In this document: positions 31,620 through 38,214 of the stretch, in pieces | How positions within the stretch are numbered: the stretch's first letter is position 1 | Layout: the number at the start of each line of letters is the position of its first letter | Translations under genes and position numbers: made by a program | Notes under the pieces: generated by a model | The model's input: the letters and a program-made list of their open reading frames with translations, nothing else | The model's database searches: none | What the model was told of the DNA's origin: nothing | Assembly: GCF_005233835.1 (NCBI RefSeq) | Contig: NZ_SZQA01000017.1 | Span: forward strand, 62,001-126,000 | Source of the DNA: Herbidospora galbida | GTDB lineage: Bacteria > Actinomycetota > Actinomycetes > Streptosporangiales > Streptosporangiaceae | Length of the DNA stretch: 64,000 bases | Direction: 5' to 3'

Positions 31620-32722
31620 CGCAGCCACTTCCTGATCTCGTCCCCGTGTTCGTCCAAGGCGGGCGGCGGCAGCCGGTAGCCCGCGGGCGTGCCGGAGAAG
31701 CGGATGGGGTGGCGGACCGACGGCACGCCGCCAGGCCCGACCACCGGTTCCAGGCCCAGGTCCTCGGCCAGGGCGACCCCCTCGGTCACCGTGTTGATCG
31801 GCCCGCAGGCCACGCCGACCGCGCTGAGCTGCGCGAACAGCTCAGCTCGCGTCCGCTTCTTCAGCTCCGCGACCAGCAGCGGCTTCAGTGCGGCCCGGTT
31901 CGCGGTCCGGTCGCGGGTACGCGCGAAGCGCGCGTCGTCGGCCAGTTCGGGCACCCCCAGGACCTCGCACAGCTTCCGGAACTGACCGTCGTTGCCCGCC
32001 GCGACGACCAGGTCGCCGTCGGCGCACTCCAGCGGCTCGTAGGGGAACAGCGAGGGGTGGGCGTTGCCCATCCGGTGGGGGGTGACCTCTCCGGCGACCA
32101 CGGCGCTCGTGTGGTTCACCAGCGCCGACAGGGCCGACGACATCAGGTTGACCTCGACGCGCTGGCCGCCGCCGGCGTAGAGCGCGGCGAGGATGCCCGA
32201 CACCGCGTGCAGGCCGGTGATCACGTCGAAGACCGACATGCCCGCCCGGTAGGGCGGACCGTCGGCCGAACCGGTGAGGCTCATCAGCCCGGAGACCGCC
32301 TGCACAATCAGGTCATACCCGGGCAGATGGGCGCCGCCCTCCGCGCCGAAGCCGGTGATGGAGGCGTACACCACCTTGGGGTTGCGCTCCCGCACGGCCG
32401 GATAGTCGAGCCCGTAGGCCGACAGGCCGCCGGGCTTGAAGTTCTCGATGAAGACGTCGGCGCGGGCCGAGAGCTCATGGGCCAGCGCCCGGTCGGCGGG
32501 GTCTTTCAGGTCGAGGGCGACCGAGCGCTTCCCCCGGTTGACGCCCAGGTAGTACGTCGAGACGCCGTCGCGCTCGGGGGGCAGCCAGTTGCGGGTGTCG
32601 TCGCCGCCGGGCGCCTCGACCTTGATGACGTCGGCGCCCATGTCGGCCAGCAACATCGTGGCGTAGGGCCCGGCGAGCACCCGGGAGAAATCGGCCACGA
32701 GGATGCCGTCGAGTGCGCCCAT
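31616..32722 (-). CDS. CaiB/BaiF-type (class III) CoA-transferase
   Basis: A 368-aa protein with the class III hallmarks: LDGILVADFSRVLAGPYATM, DMGADVIKVEAPGGDDTRNW, NRGKRSVALDLKDP, ENFKPGGLSAYGLDY, the catalytic-aspartate segment GYDLIVQAVSGLMSLTG, and EPLECADGDLVVAAGNDGQF. Family role: transfer of CoA between carboxylic acids. It is the first gene of a five-gene minus-strand operon. A palindromic operator lies 22 bp upstream. Inference: activates a ring-cleavage-derived acid for the downstream lyase. Confidence 0.87.
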   Translation of the reverse strand: MGALDGILVADFSRVLAGPYATMLLADMGADVIKVEAPGGDDTRNWLPPERDGVSTYYLGVNRGKRSVALDLKDPADRALAHELSARADVFIENFKPGGLSAYGLDYPAVRERNPKVVYASITGFGAEGGAHLPGYDLIVQAVSGLMSLTGSADGPPYRAGMSVFDVITGLHAVSGILAALYAGGGQRVEVNLMSSALSALVNHTSAVVAGEVTPHRMGNAHPSLFPYEPLECADGDLVVAAGNDGQFRKLCEVLGVPELADDARFARTRDRTANRAALKPLLVAELKKRTRAELFAQLSAVGVACGPINTVTEGVALAEDLGLEPVVGPGGVPSVRHPIRFSGTPAGYRLPPPALDEHGDEIRKWLR

Positions 32723-32743
32723 GTGATCCCTTCGTCCGTCACG

Positions 32744-32759
32744 CGGACACTTGTCCGCG
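32744..32759. promoter_or_regulatory. IclR operator copy 1 (CoA-transferase operon)
   Basis: GCGGAC-ACTT-GTCCGC, a perfect 6+4+6 palindrome 22 bp upstream of the CaiB start. The same half-sites and spacing recur at 33685-33700, on the other side of the IclR gene. Confidence 0.7.
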
Positions 32760-32791
32760 ATCCCGAGTCTTGTCGGGCGGCGAAGGTGATG

Positions 32792-33601
32792 TCAAGCGGG
32801 GACCTGTGAGGTCGACTGGGGGATCGACTCGTGCAGGGCGACGTCGGCGCCGATCGCGCCGGCCGTGCGGAGCAGGGCGGGCAGGAACTCCTCGGTCAGC
32901 CTCTCCATCGAGGTCTCGGCCGAGTGGGCGTTCACGTTGATCGCCGCGATCACCTTGCCGTGGCCGTCGCGCAGCGGCGCGGCCACCGAGCGGATGCCCG
33001 GCGCGAGCTGCTCGTCGGTCACCGCCCAGCCGCTGGCCCGGACCGCGCGCAGCGCCGCGTGCCGCTCCTCGGTGGAGGGACGCCAGCGCGGCGTGATGCC
33101 CGACTGGCTGGGCGTCTCCAGCACCGCGTCGGCCTCGGCGGTCGGCAGCGCCGCCAGCAGGACCTTGCCCAGCGACGTCTGGAGCGCCGGGAACCTGGTC
33201 CCGATGCTGACCGACAGGGTGACGATCTTGGGCACGGCGACGCGGGCGACGTACACGATGTCGGAGCCGTCGAGCTGCGCGATCGAGCACGATTCGCGCG
33301 TCAGCGCCGAGAGCTGCTCCAGGTGGGGCCGGGCGATCTCCCACAGCCCCATCGAGTGGACGTAGGCCACCCCCAGCTCCAGCACCCGGGGCGTGAGCGC
33401 GAAACCCCCCTCGGCGGCCCTGACGTAGCCGAGCTCCTCCAGGGTCAGCAGGATGCGGCGGGCGGTCGGGCGGGCCAGTCCGGTCGCCGTGGCGACCTCG
33501 GTGAGGGTCATCGCCCGCTGGCGCGGGCCGAACGCCTTGATCACATCGAGCCCCCTGGCCAGGGCCTCGATGAAGTCGGGTCCGGTGTCCTTGCGTGGCA
33601 T
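32792..33601 (-). CDS. IclR-family transcriptional regulator
   Basis: A 269-aa protein. The N-terminal winged helix (residues about 8-65, MTLTEVATATGLARPTARRI and LLTLEELGYV) precedes an IclR effector domain (SIAQLDGSDIVYVARV, FPALQTSLGKVLLAAL, APGIRSVAAPLRDGHGKVI, AAINVNAHS). The subgroup resembles PcaR/PobR-type regulators of aromatic catabolism. It sits between the CoA-transferase operon and the amidohydrolase, each with an identical palindrome. Inference: senses a pathway intermediate and controls both units and itself. Confidence 0.88.
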   Translation of the reverse strand: MPRKDTGPDFIEALARGLDVIKAFGPRQRAMTLTEVATATGLARPTARRILLTLEELGYVRAAEGGFALTPRVLELGVAYVHSMGLWEIARPHLEQLSALTRESCSIAQLDGSDIVYVARVAVPKIVTLSVSIGTRFPALQTSLGKVLLAALPTAEADAVLETPSQSGITPRWRPSTEERHAALRAVRASGWAVTDEQLAPGIRSVAAPLRDGHGKVIAAINVNAHSAETSMERLTEEFLPALLRTAGAIGADVALHESIPQSTSQVPA

Positions 33602-33684
33602 GGGTCGACTTTAGACGGCCCTGAGTGTCTTGACATCGGCCAAGGGGGCTCGCATTGTTGCATTCACGTTTCTGCGACCGCCAG

Positions 33685-33700
33685 GCGGACGTTGGTCCGC
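33685..33700. promoter_or_regulatory. IclR operator copy 2 (IclR/amidohydrolase divergon)
   Basis: GCGGAC-GTTG-GTCCGC in the divergent intergenic region, 19 bp upstream of the amidohydrolase start. It has the same half-sites as the copy at 32744-32759; only the spacer differs. Confidence 0.7.
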
Positions 33701-33719
33701 GACTCTGGGAGGCAGCTCT

Positions 33720-35111
33720 ATGCCCATCGTCCTCCGCAACGGACTCGTGCTGACCATGGACGACCGGCGAACCGTGCTGGCGCGCGGCGACGTGCTGGCC
33801 GACGGGGAAATCATCGTCGCCGTCGGGCCCGATCTGGAGGTGCCCGAGGGCGCCGAGGAGATCGACGCGTCCGGCGGCATCGTGATGCCCGGCATGATCG
33901 ACACCCACCGCCACCTGTGGCAGACCGCGATGCGCGGCTACGGCGCCGACTGGACCCTCACCCAGTACTTCGTCTGGTACTACCTCGAATGGGGCAAGAA
34001 GTTCCGCCCCCAGGACGTCTACGCGGGCAACCTGCTGGGCGGCGTCGAAGCCCTCGACGCCGGGGTCACCACCACCGTCGACTGGTCGCACGGGCTGCAG
34101 ACCGTCGACCACGCCGAGGCGGCCGTCGACGCGCTGGAGGCGGTGCCTGGGCGGTTCGTGCTCGCGTACGGCAACATCCAGCAGGCCCCCTGGGACTGGG
34201 CGCCCTCGGCCGACCTGCGCGCCTTCATCGGCCGGCGGTCATGGGGCGACTTGCTGGGGCTCCAGCTGGCCTTCGACGTCACCGGCGACCCCGCCTTCCC
34301 CGAGAAGGCCGCCTTCGAGGCCGCCCGCGACCTCGGGCTCCCCGTGACCACCCACGCGGGGGTGTGGGGCGCGACCAACGACGACGGCATCCGGCTCATG
34401 TACGAGAACGGCTTCATGACCCCCGAGACCACGTACGTCCACGCGGCGACGCTCAGCCCCGACTCCTACCACCGGATCGCCGCCACCGGCGGCTCGGTGT
34501 CGGTCTCGACCGAGAGCGAGCAGAGCGCCGGGCAGGGCTACCCGCCCACGTGGCAGCTCCGGCACCACGGCATCCCCGTGTCGCTGTCGATGGACACCAG
34601 CGTGTGGTGGAGCGGCGACCTGTTCTCGGCCATGCGGGCCACCCTGGGCGCCGACCGGTCGCGCGAGCACCTGGAGGCCCACCTCAAGTCGGAGACCGTG
34701 ACGCACTGCCACCTGCGGGCCGAGCAGGTCGTCGAATGGGCCACCCGGGGCGGCGCGGCGGCCCTGGGCCTGTCGGACAAGATCGGCAGCCTGGAGCCCG
34801 GGAAGAAGGCGGACATCGTCCTGATCAAGAACGACGCCTCGCCCGTGATGTTCCCGATCCTCAACCCCTACGGCCACATCGCCTTCCAGGCCCAGCGCGG
34901 CGACGTCCACACCGTCGTGGTCGACGGCCGGATCGTGAAGCGCGAGGGCAGGGTCGAGGGCGTCGACGCCGCCCGCGCCGCCGTGACGCAGACGGTCGAC
35001 CACCTCATGAGCGAACTGGGCGACGCCTGGCTCACCGGGATGAACCCGGACATTCCGGAGACCAAGATTCTCGACAATCCGTACATGTACACGGACTACA
35101 GGTCGAGCTGA
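33720..35111 (+). CDS. Amidohydrolase (cytosine-deaminase/TrzN-like, SsnA/AtzA superfamily)
   Basis: A 463-aa metal-dependent hydrolase. MPGMIDTHRHLWQTAMRGYG supplies the HxH metal ligands (His63, His65). Further ligands lie in LPVTTHAGVWG and TTYVHAATL, and the catalytic Asp in LSLSMDTSVWWSGD. The C-terminal barrel-flanking domain carries GSLEPGKKADIVLIK. Family role: hydrolytic deamination, dechlorination or ring opening of N-heterocycles. Ribosome-binding site GGGAGG is 8 bases upstream. The last codons form the first copy of a tandem repeat. It is divergent from IclR and shares its operator, so it probably acts early in the same pathway. Confidence 0.85.
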   Translation: MPIVLRNGLVLTMDDRRTVLARGDVLADGEIIVAVGPDLEVPEGAEEIDASGGIVMPGMIDTHRHLWQTAMRGYGADWTLTQYFVWYYLEWGKKFRPQDVYAGNLLGGVEALDAGVTTTVDWSHGLQTVDHAEAAVDALEAVPGRFVLAYGNIQQAPWDWAPSADLRAFIGRRSWGDLLGLQLAFDVTGDPAFPEKAAFEAARDLGLPVTTHAGVWGATNDDGIRLMYENGFMTPETTYVHAATLSPDSYHRIAATGGSVSVSTESEQSAGQGYPPTWQLRHHGIPVSLSMDTSVWWSGDLFSAMRATLGADRSREHLEAHLKSETVTHCHLRAEQVVEWATRGGAAALGLSDKIGSLEPGKKADIVLIKNDASPVMFPILNPYGHIAFQAQRGDVHTVVVDGRIVKREGRVEGVDAARAAVTQTVDHLMSELGDAWLTGMNPDIPETKILDNPYMYTDYRSS

Positions 35112-35248
35112 GCCGCCGAACCGAGGACGCCTTTCTCGACAATCCACTGTGCATATGCACGGACTACAGGTCGAGCTGAGCCGCCGAACCGGGGACGCCT
35201 TTCTCGACAATCCACTGTGCATATGCACGGACTACAGGTCGAGCTGAG
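35068..35248. repeat. Three tandem copies of a gene-end sequence, each with a central palindrome
   Basis: Unit 1 (35068-35132, 65 bp) is the coding end of the amidohydrolase, unit 2 (35133-35200, 68 bp) is intergenic, and partial unit 3 (35201-35248) contains the stop and last codons of the convergent ROK gene. Shared blocks are TTCTCGACAATCC and GGACTACAGGTCGAGCTGAG. Unit 1 carries GTACATGTAC (35081-35090); units 2 and 3 carry GTGCATATGCAC (35149-35160, 35217-35228). Units 2 and 3 are near identical, so the duplication looks recent. Confidence 0.85.
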
Positions 35249-36146
35249 GCGCCCAGTTCCGTACCCCCGCCGCGCGCCAGCCGAGGATGCCCGCTCCCAG
35301 CATCCCCGCGCGGACGCCCAGTGCCGTCTGGCGCAGCGGCGGGGGCTTGCGGAAGCTCAGGCGCTCGGTCATGCGGTCGCGGAGCGGCATCAGCAGGGCC
35401 TCGCCGGCCTCGCCGAGGCCGCCGCCGATGACGATCATCGCCGGGTCCATGAGCAGCGTGTACGACGCCAGCGAGATCGCCAGGGCCTCGACGGCCTCGG
35501 CCAGCACCGCGTAGGCGTGGGGATCGGTGGCCGCGTTGGCCATGACGTCGACCGCCGTGGCCGGTTTTCCGGTGCGCTCGGTGTAGCGGCGGCCGAGGGA
35601 GGCCGCCGAGGCGTAGGTCTCCAGGCAGCCGGTCTGGCCGCAGGCGCACCGCTCGCCGTCGGGCCACACGGGGGTGTGGCCGATCTCGCCGCCCCAGCCG
35701 TTGACGCCCCCGTAGGGCTCGCCCTTGATGATCAGGGCGCCGGCGATACCCGTACCGATGGGCAGGAAGAGGAAGTCGGTCACGTCGCGCCCGGCCCCGA
35801 AGACGCTCTCGGCCAGGCCCGCCGTCTGCACGTCGTGGCCCAGGCTCACCGGCAGCCCCTCGGGCACGAACGCGCCCGCCGGGACGTCACGCCAGCCGAT
35901 GTTGGCCGAGAACAGGGCCGTGTCGGCGTCGACGATGCCGGGCACCGCCAGGCCCACGCCGCGCGGCGGCCCGTCGCCGGAGGCGGCGAGTTCGGCCACA
36001 TAGGCGCGGATGTTGGCGACCACGGCCTCGGGCCCGTCCTCCCGCCCGGTCGGACGACCGGGGAAACCGGTCACCTCGCCCGATTCGCTGACGAGGCCGC
36101 CCTTCATCGATGTTCCGCCCACATCCAGGGCGACCACGTAACTCAT
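35232..36146 (-). CDS. ROK-family sugar kinase
   Basis: A 304-aa protein without an HTH, so a kinase rather than a repressor. ATP-binding ALDVGGTSMKGGLV opens the protein. The sugar-binding/catalytic region includes LGHDVQTAGLAE, LPIGTGIAGALI and NGWGGEIGHTPV, and the ROK zinc motif is CACGQTGCLETYAS. A second phosphate loop lies at IVIGGGLGEAG. Probable glucose/N-acetylglucosamine-type substrate, not determinable here. Its 3-prime end is built from the third repeat unit. The ATG at 36146 opens on the conserved MSYVVALDVGG. Confidence 0.87.
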   Translation of the reverse strand: MSYVVALDVGGTSMKGGLVSESGEVTGFPGRPTGREDGPEAVVANIRAYVAELAASGDGPPRGVGLAVPGIVDADTALFSANIGWRDVPAGAFVPEGLPVSLGHDVQTAGLAESVFGAGRDVTDFLFLPIGTGIAGALIIKGEPYGGVNGWGGEIGHTPVWPDGERCACGQTGCLETYASAASLGRRYTERTGKPATAVDVMANAATDPHAYAVLAEAVEALAISLASYTLLMDPAMIVIGGGLGEAGEALLMPLRDRMTERLSFRKPPPLRQTALGVRAGMLGAGILGWRAAGVRNWAPQLDL

Positions 36147-36160
36147 CCGGACATCTAATC

Positions 36161-36469
36161 TCACGACCGGCCGAGTACGCGAGACAGGGCCGCCTCCACC
36201 TCCGCCGCCAGGTCGGCGGGCACCGAAGGCCGCCCGGGGCCGCTCTCGCCGGCGCTGCGGACGTGGCCGCAGGAGCGGCACTCGACCTCGCCCAGGCGGC
36301 AGACCAGGGCCGTCGAGCCGCACGAGGAACAGGCGTCGAGTTCGAGGTCATGGGCTCGCTGGCAGTCCGGGCAGATCAGGACCTGGGTGTCAGAGCGGAC
36401 CCCGCGCCTCCACGGGCTCGCGCCACGAACCGGGTCGGTCTGCCGGGCCCCGCATCGGTAGCAGGGCAT
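36161..36469 (-). CDS. Zinc-ribbon protein, unknown function
   Basis: A 102-aa protein with four CxxC pairs: CYRCG at the N-terminus, CPDC, CSSCG and CRSCG. This gives two stacked zinc ribbons, followed by an Ala/Glu-rich helix (ADLAAEVEAALSRVLG). No enzymatic motif. It lies 11 bp downstream of the ahpE stop on the same strand and is probably co-transcribed with it. Confidence 0.6.
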   Translation of the reverse strand: MPCYRCGARQTDPVRGASPWRRGVRSDTQVLICPDCQRAHDLELDACSSCGSTALVCRLGEVECRSCGHVRSAGESGPGRPSVPADLAAEVEAALSRVLGRS

Positions 36470-36480
36470 GTCGGCCTCCC

Positions 36481-36921
36481 CTACAGCTCGCTGAGGACTT
36501 TCCGATAGTCGGCGACGTCGCGCGCCTGCCCGATCGCGGTCGCGACCGTCCAGCGCACCACGCCCTCGCCGTCGATGATGAAGGTCCCCCGAGAGGCGAC
36601 CCCCTTCACCTCATCGAAAACACCATAAAGACGCGCGACCTGACCGTGGGGCCAGAAATCCGAGAGCAGGGTGACGTCCCAGCCCTCGCGGTCGGCCCAG
36701 GCCCGCTGCGCGAACATCGAGTCGACCGAGACGGCAAGCACGGCCGCGTCGTCGAACCCGTGGAGATCGTGGAGTTCGCCCTGGCAGACGCCGGTGAAGG
36801 CGAACGGGAAGAAGACCAGCAGCACCTTCCGGCCGCGGAGACCCGACAGCCGGACCGGCGTGCCGTGCTGGTCGGTCAGTTCGAAGTCGGGCGCGACAGA
36901 CCCGGCGGTCGGCATGTCCAT
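36481..36921 (-). CDS. ahpE: Peroxiredoxin (AhpE-like)
   Basis: A 146-aa thioredoxin-fold protein: APDFELTDQHGTPVRLSGLR, then FFPFAFTGVCQGEL with the peroxidatic cysteine, VSVDSMFAQRAWADREGWDV and TFIIDGEGVVRW. Only one conserved cysteine is present, fitting the 1-Cys AhpE group of actinobacteria. Role: reduction of peroxides in the cytoplasm. Genome context supports the assignment: a DUF3052 gene upstream and aceE beyond it, the same neighbourhood as Rv2238c-Rv2241 in Mycobacterium tuberculosis. Confidence 0.85.
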   Translation of the reverse strand: MDMPTAGSVAPDFELTDQHGTPVRLSGLRGRKVLLVFFPFAFTGVCQGELHDLHGFDDAAVLAVSVDSMFAQRAWADREGWDVTLLSDFWPHGQVARLYGVFDEVKGVASRGTFIIDGEGVVRWTVATAIGQARDVADYRKVLSEL

Positions 36922-36942
36922 GATCGCTCCGCCCGTAGTGAG

Positions 36943-36972
36943 CCTGCCGTACGGCGGCGGCCGTACGGCAGG
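36943..36972. terminator. Perfect 12-bp hairpin between DUF3052 and ahpE
   Basis: CCTGCCGTACGG-CGGCGG-CCGTACGGCAGG, 15 bp downstream of the DUF3052 stop and 21 bp upstream of the ahpE start. No U-tract. Either a terminator of DUF3052 or a leader structure that tunes ahpE. Confidence 0.6.
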
Positions 36973-36987
36973 ACGGGGCCCAGCCGG

Positions 36988-37419
36988 CTAGCGGCGGCCC
37001 TTGAAGACGAGTCTCGTGCCCGACCAGTCTCTGGCCGCGCTGATGCTGCTGGTCTGCGCGAGGCCGGCGGTCGTGGCATCCTCACCGATGTCGCTCGGCT
37101 CGACGTGGCCGTCACGGCCCGCCTTGGGGGTCAGCAGCCAGATCTGGCCGCCGTCCGCCAGCGCCGTGGTCACACCGCTCAGGATGTCGAACAGATCGTC
37201 ATCCCCGTCGCGGTACCACAGGAGCACCACGTCGACGACCTCTTCATAGTCCTCGTCGACCATCTCGTTGCCGGTCAGCTCCTCGATGGACTGACGAAGC
37301 GCCTCGTCGCTGTCCTCGTCCCAGCCGACCTCCTGCACCACCTGACCCGGCTTGAGGCCGAGTCGTTCGGCCAGGCCGCGCTCGCCCTGCGCCTGACCCG
37401 CGGTCGCGCTCACTCTCAT
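36988..37419 (-). CDS. DUF3052-family protein
   Basis: A 143-aa acidic protein with family landmarks GLAERLGLKPGQVVQEVGWD, LTGNEMVDEDYEEVVDVVLLWYRDGDDDL, LADGGQIWLLTPK and LAQTSSISAARDWSGTRLVFK. No biochemical function is known to me. It is conserved beside aceE and ahpE in actinobacteria. Ribosome-binding site GGAGGG sits 5 bases before the ATG at 37419; longer in-frame starts lack one. No signal peptide. Confidence 0.82.
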   Translation of the reverse strand: MRVSATAGQAQGERGLAERLGLKPGQVVQEVGWDEDSDEALRQSIEELTGNEMVDEDYEEVVDVVLLWYRDGDDDLFDILSGVTTALADGGQIWLLTPKAGRDGHVEPSDIGEDATTAGLAQTSSISAARDWSGTRLVFKGRR

Positions 37420-37535
37420 CCCTCCTGCTCGGATCGACCCCGCTCGGAAACCGCTGCGGGTATCGTTCGGCACAGTCCACACGCTGTGACCCATCGTCGT
37501 CAACGGTCGCCACGGTCAGTGACCCGCACCGTTAT

Positions 37536-37946
37536 CTACGATTCGGACAAATAGGACAAACGAACACGACGTTCCATGTTGTCCACGTTGAGATCCACGA
37601 TGGCGATCGACTGCCAGGTGCCCAGAGCCAGCCGCCCCCCGATGACGGGCACCGTCGCATAGGGCGGAATCAGGGCCGGCATCACGTGAGACCGCCCGTG
37701 GCCCCGGGAGCCGTGGGCGTGCCGCCAGCGGTCGTCGGCCGGGAGCAGGTCGCCCAGCGCGGCCAGCAGGTCGTCGTCACTGCCGGCGCCCAGTTCGATC
37801 AGCGCCACGCCCGCCGTCGCGTGAGGGACGAAGACGTTGAGAAGACCGTCGCCTCCGGCGTCTCCGACGAACCTCGCGCATTCCGCGGTGATGTCGTGCA
37901 CCCGTTCCCGGGAGCCCGTCCGCACCTCGATGACCTGAGATCTCAC
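37536..37946 (-). CDS. YjbQ/UPF0047-family protein
   Basis: A 136-aa protein: RVHDITAECARFV, GLLNVFVPHATAGVALIE, WRHAHGSRGHGRSHVMPALI and GTWQSIAIVDLN. The conserved His-rich segment is typical of UPF0047, some members of which show weak secondary thiamine-phosphate synthase activity. The physiological role is unclear. It is divergent from aceE. Confidence 0.85.
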   Translation of the reverse strand: MRSQVIEVRTGSRERVHDITAECARFVGDAGGDGLLNVFVPHATAGVALIELGAGSDDDLLAALGDLLPADDRWRHAHGSRGHGRSHVMPALIPPYATVPVIGGRLALGTWQSIAIVDLNVDNMERRVRLSYLSES

Positions 37947-38092
37947 ATCGGGATACTAAGGTGCGGCCTGCCCGTAAATCGGGGCCGTGCGACCAGGTGA
38001 GGGACAACCTAGGTCAAAACGTTACGCTGACGAAGTGAGCACACCCGGTGGTGGCGGGATGTGCAAGCTTGGGCGAAAATCGTCCTACCATC

Positions 38093-38115
38093 GGTGGTCT
38101 AGGCCAAAGACCACC
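38093..38115. promoter_or_regulatory. DasR-like (dre) site and hairpin in the aceE leader
   Basis: TGGTCTAGGCCA (38095-38106) differs by one base from the TGGTCTAGACCA core of HutC/DasR-type GntR sites. The same bases can form an 8-bp hairpin GGTGGTCT / AGACCACC with a 7-nt loop. It lies about 100 bp upstream of the aceE start. Confidence 0.45.
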
Positions 38116-38214
38116 CGGTTACCCCGCGGTAGAGATGCATCTTCCGCAGGGAGCAGCCAGGATGGAACCCGAACCCTAGACCGACAAAAGTCCATTCTCG
38201 GAAGGCGAGACCCA

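Noticed and set aside
32731-32749. A second inverted repeat GTCCG-TCACG-CGGAC overlapping the IclR palindrome.
   Set aside because: It uses the left arm of the stronger site and is not repeated at the second promoter, so it is not reported separately.
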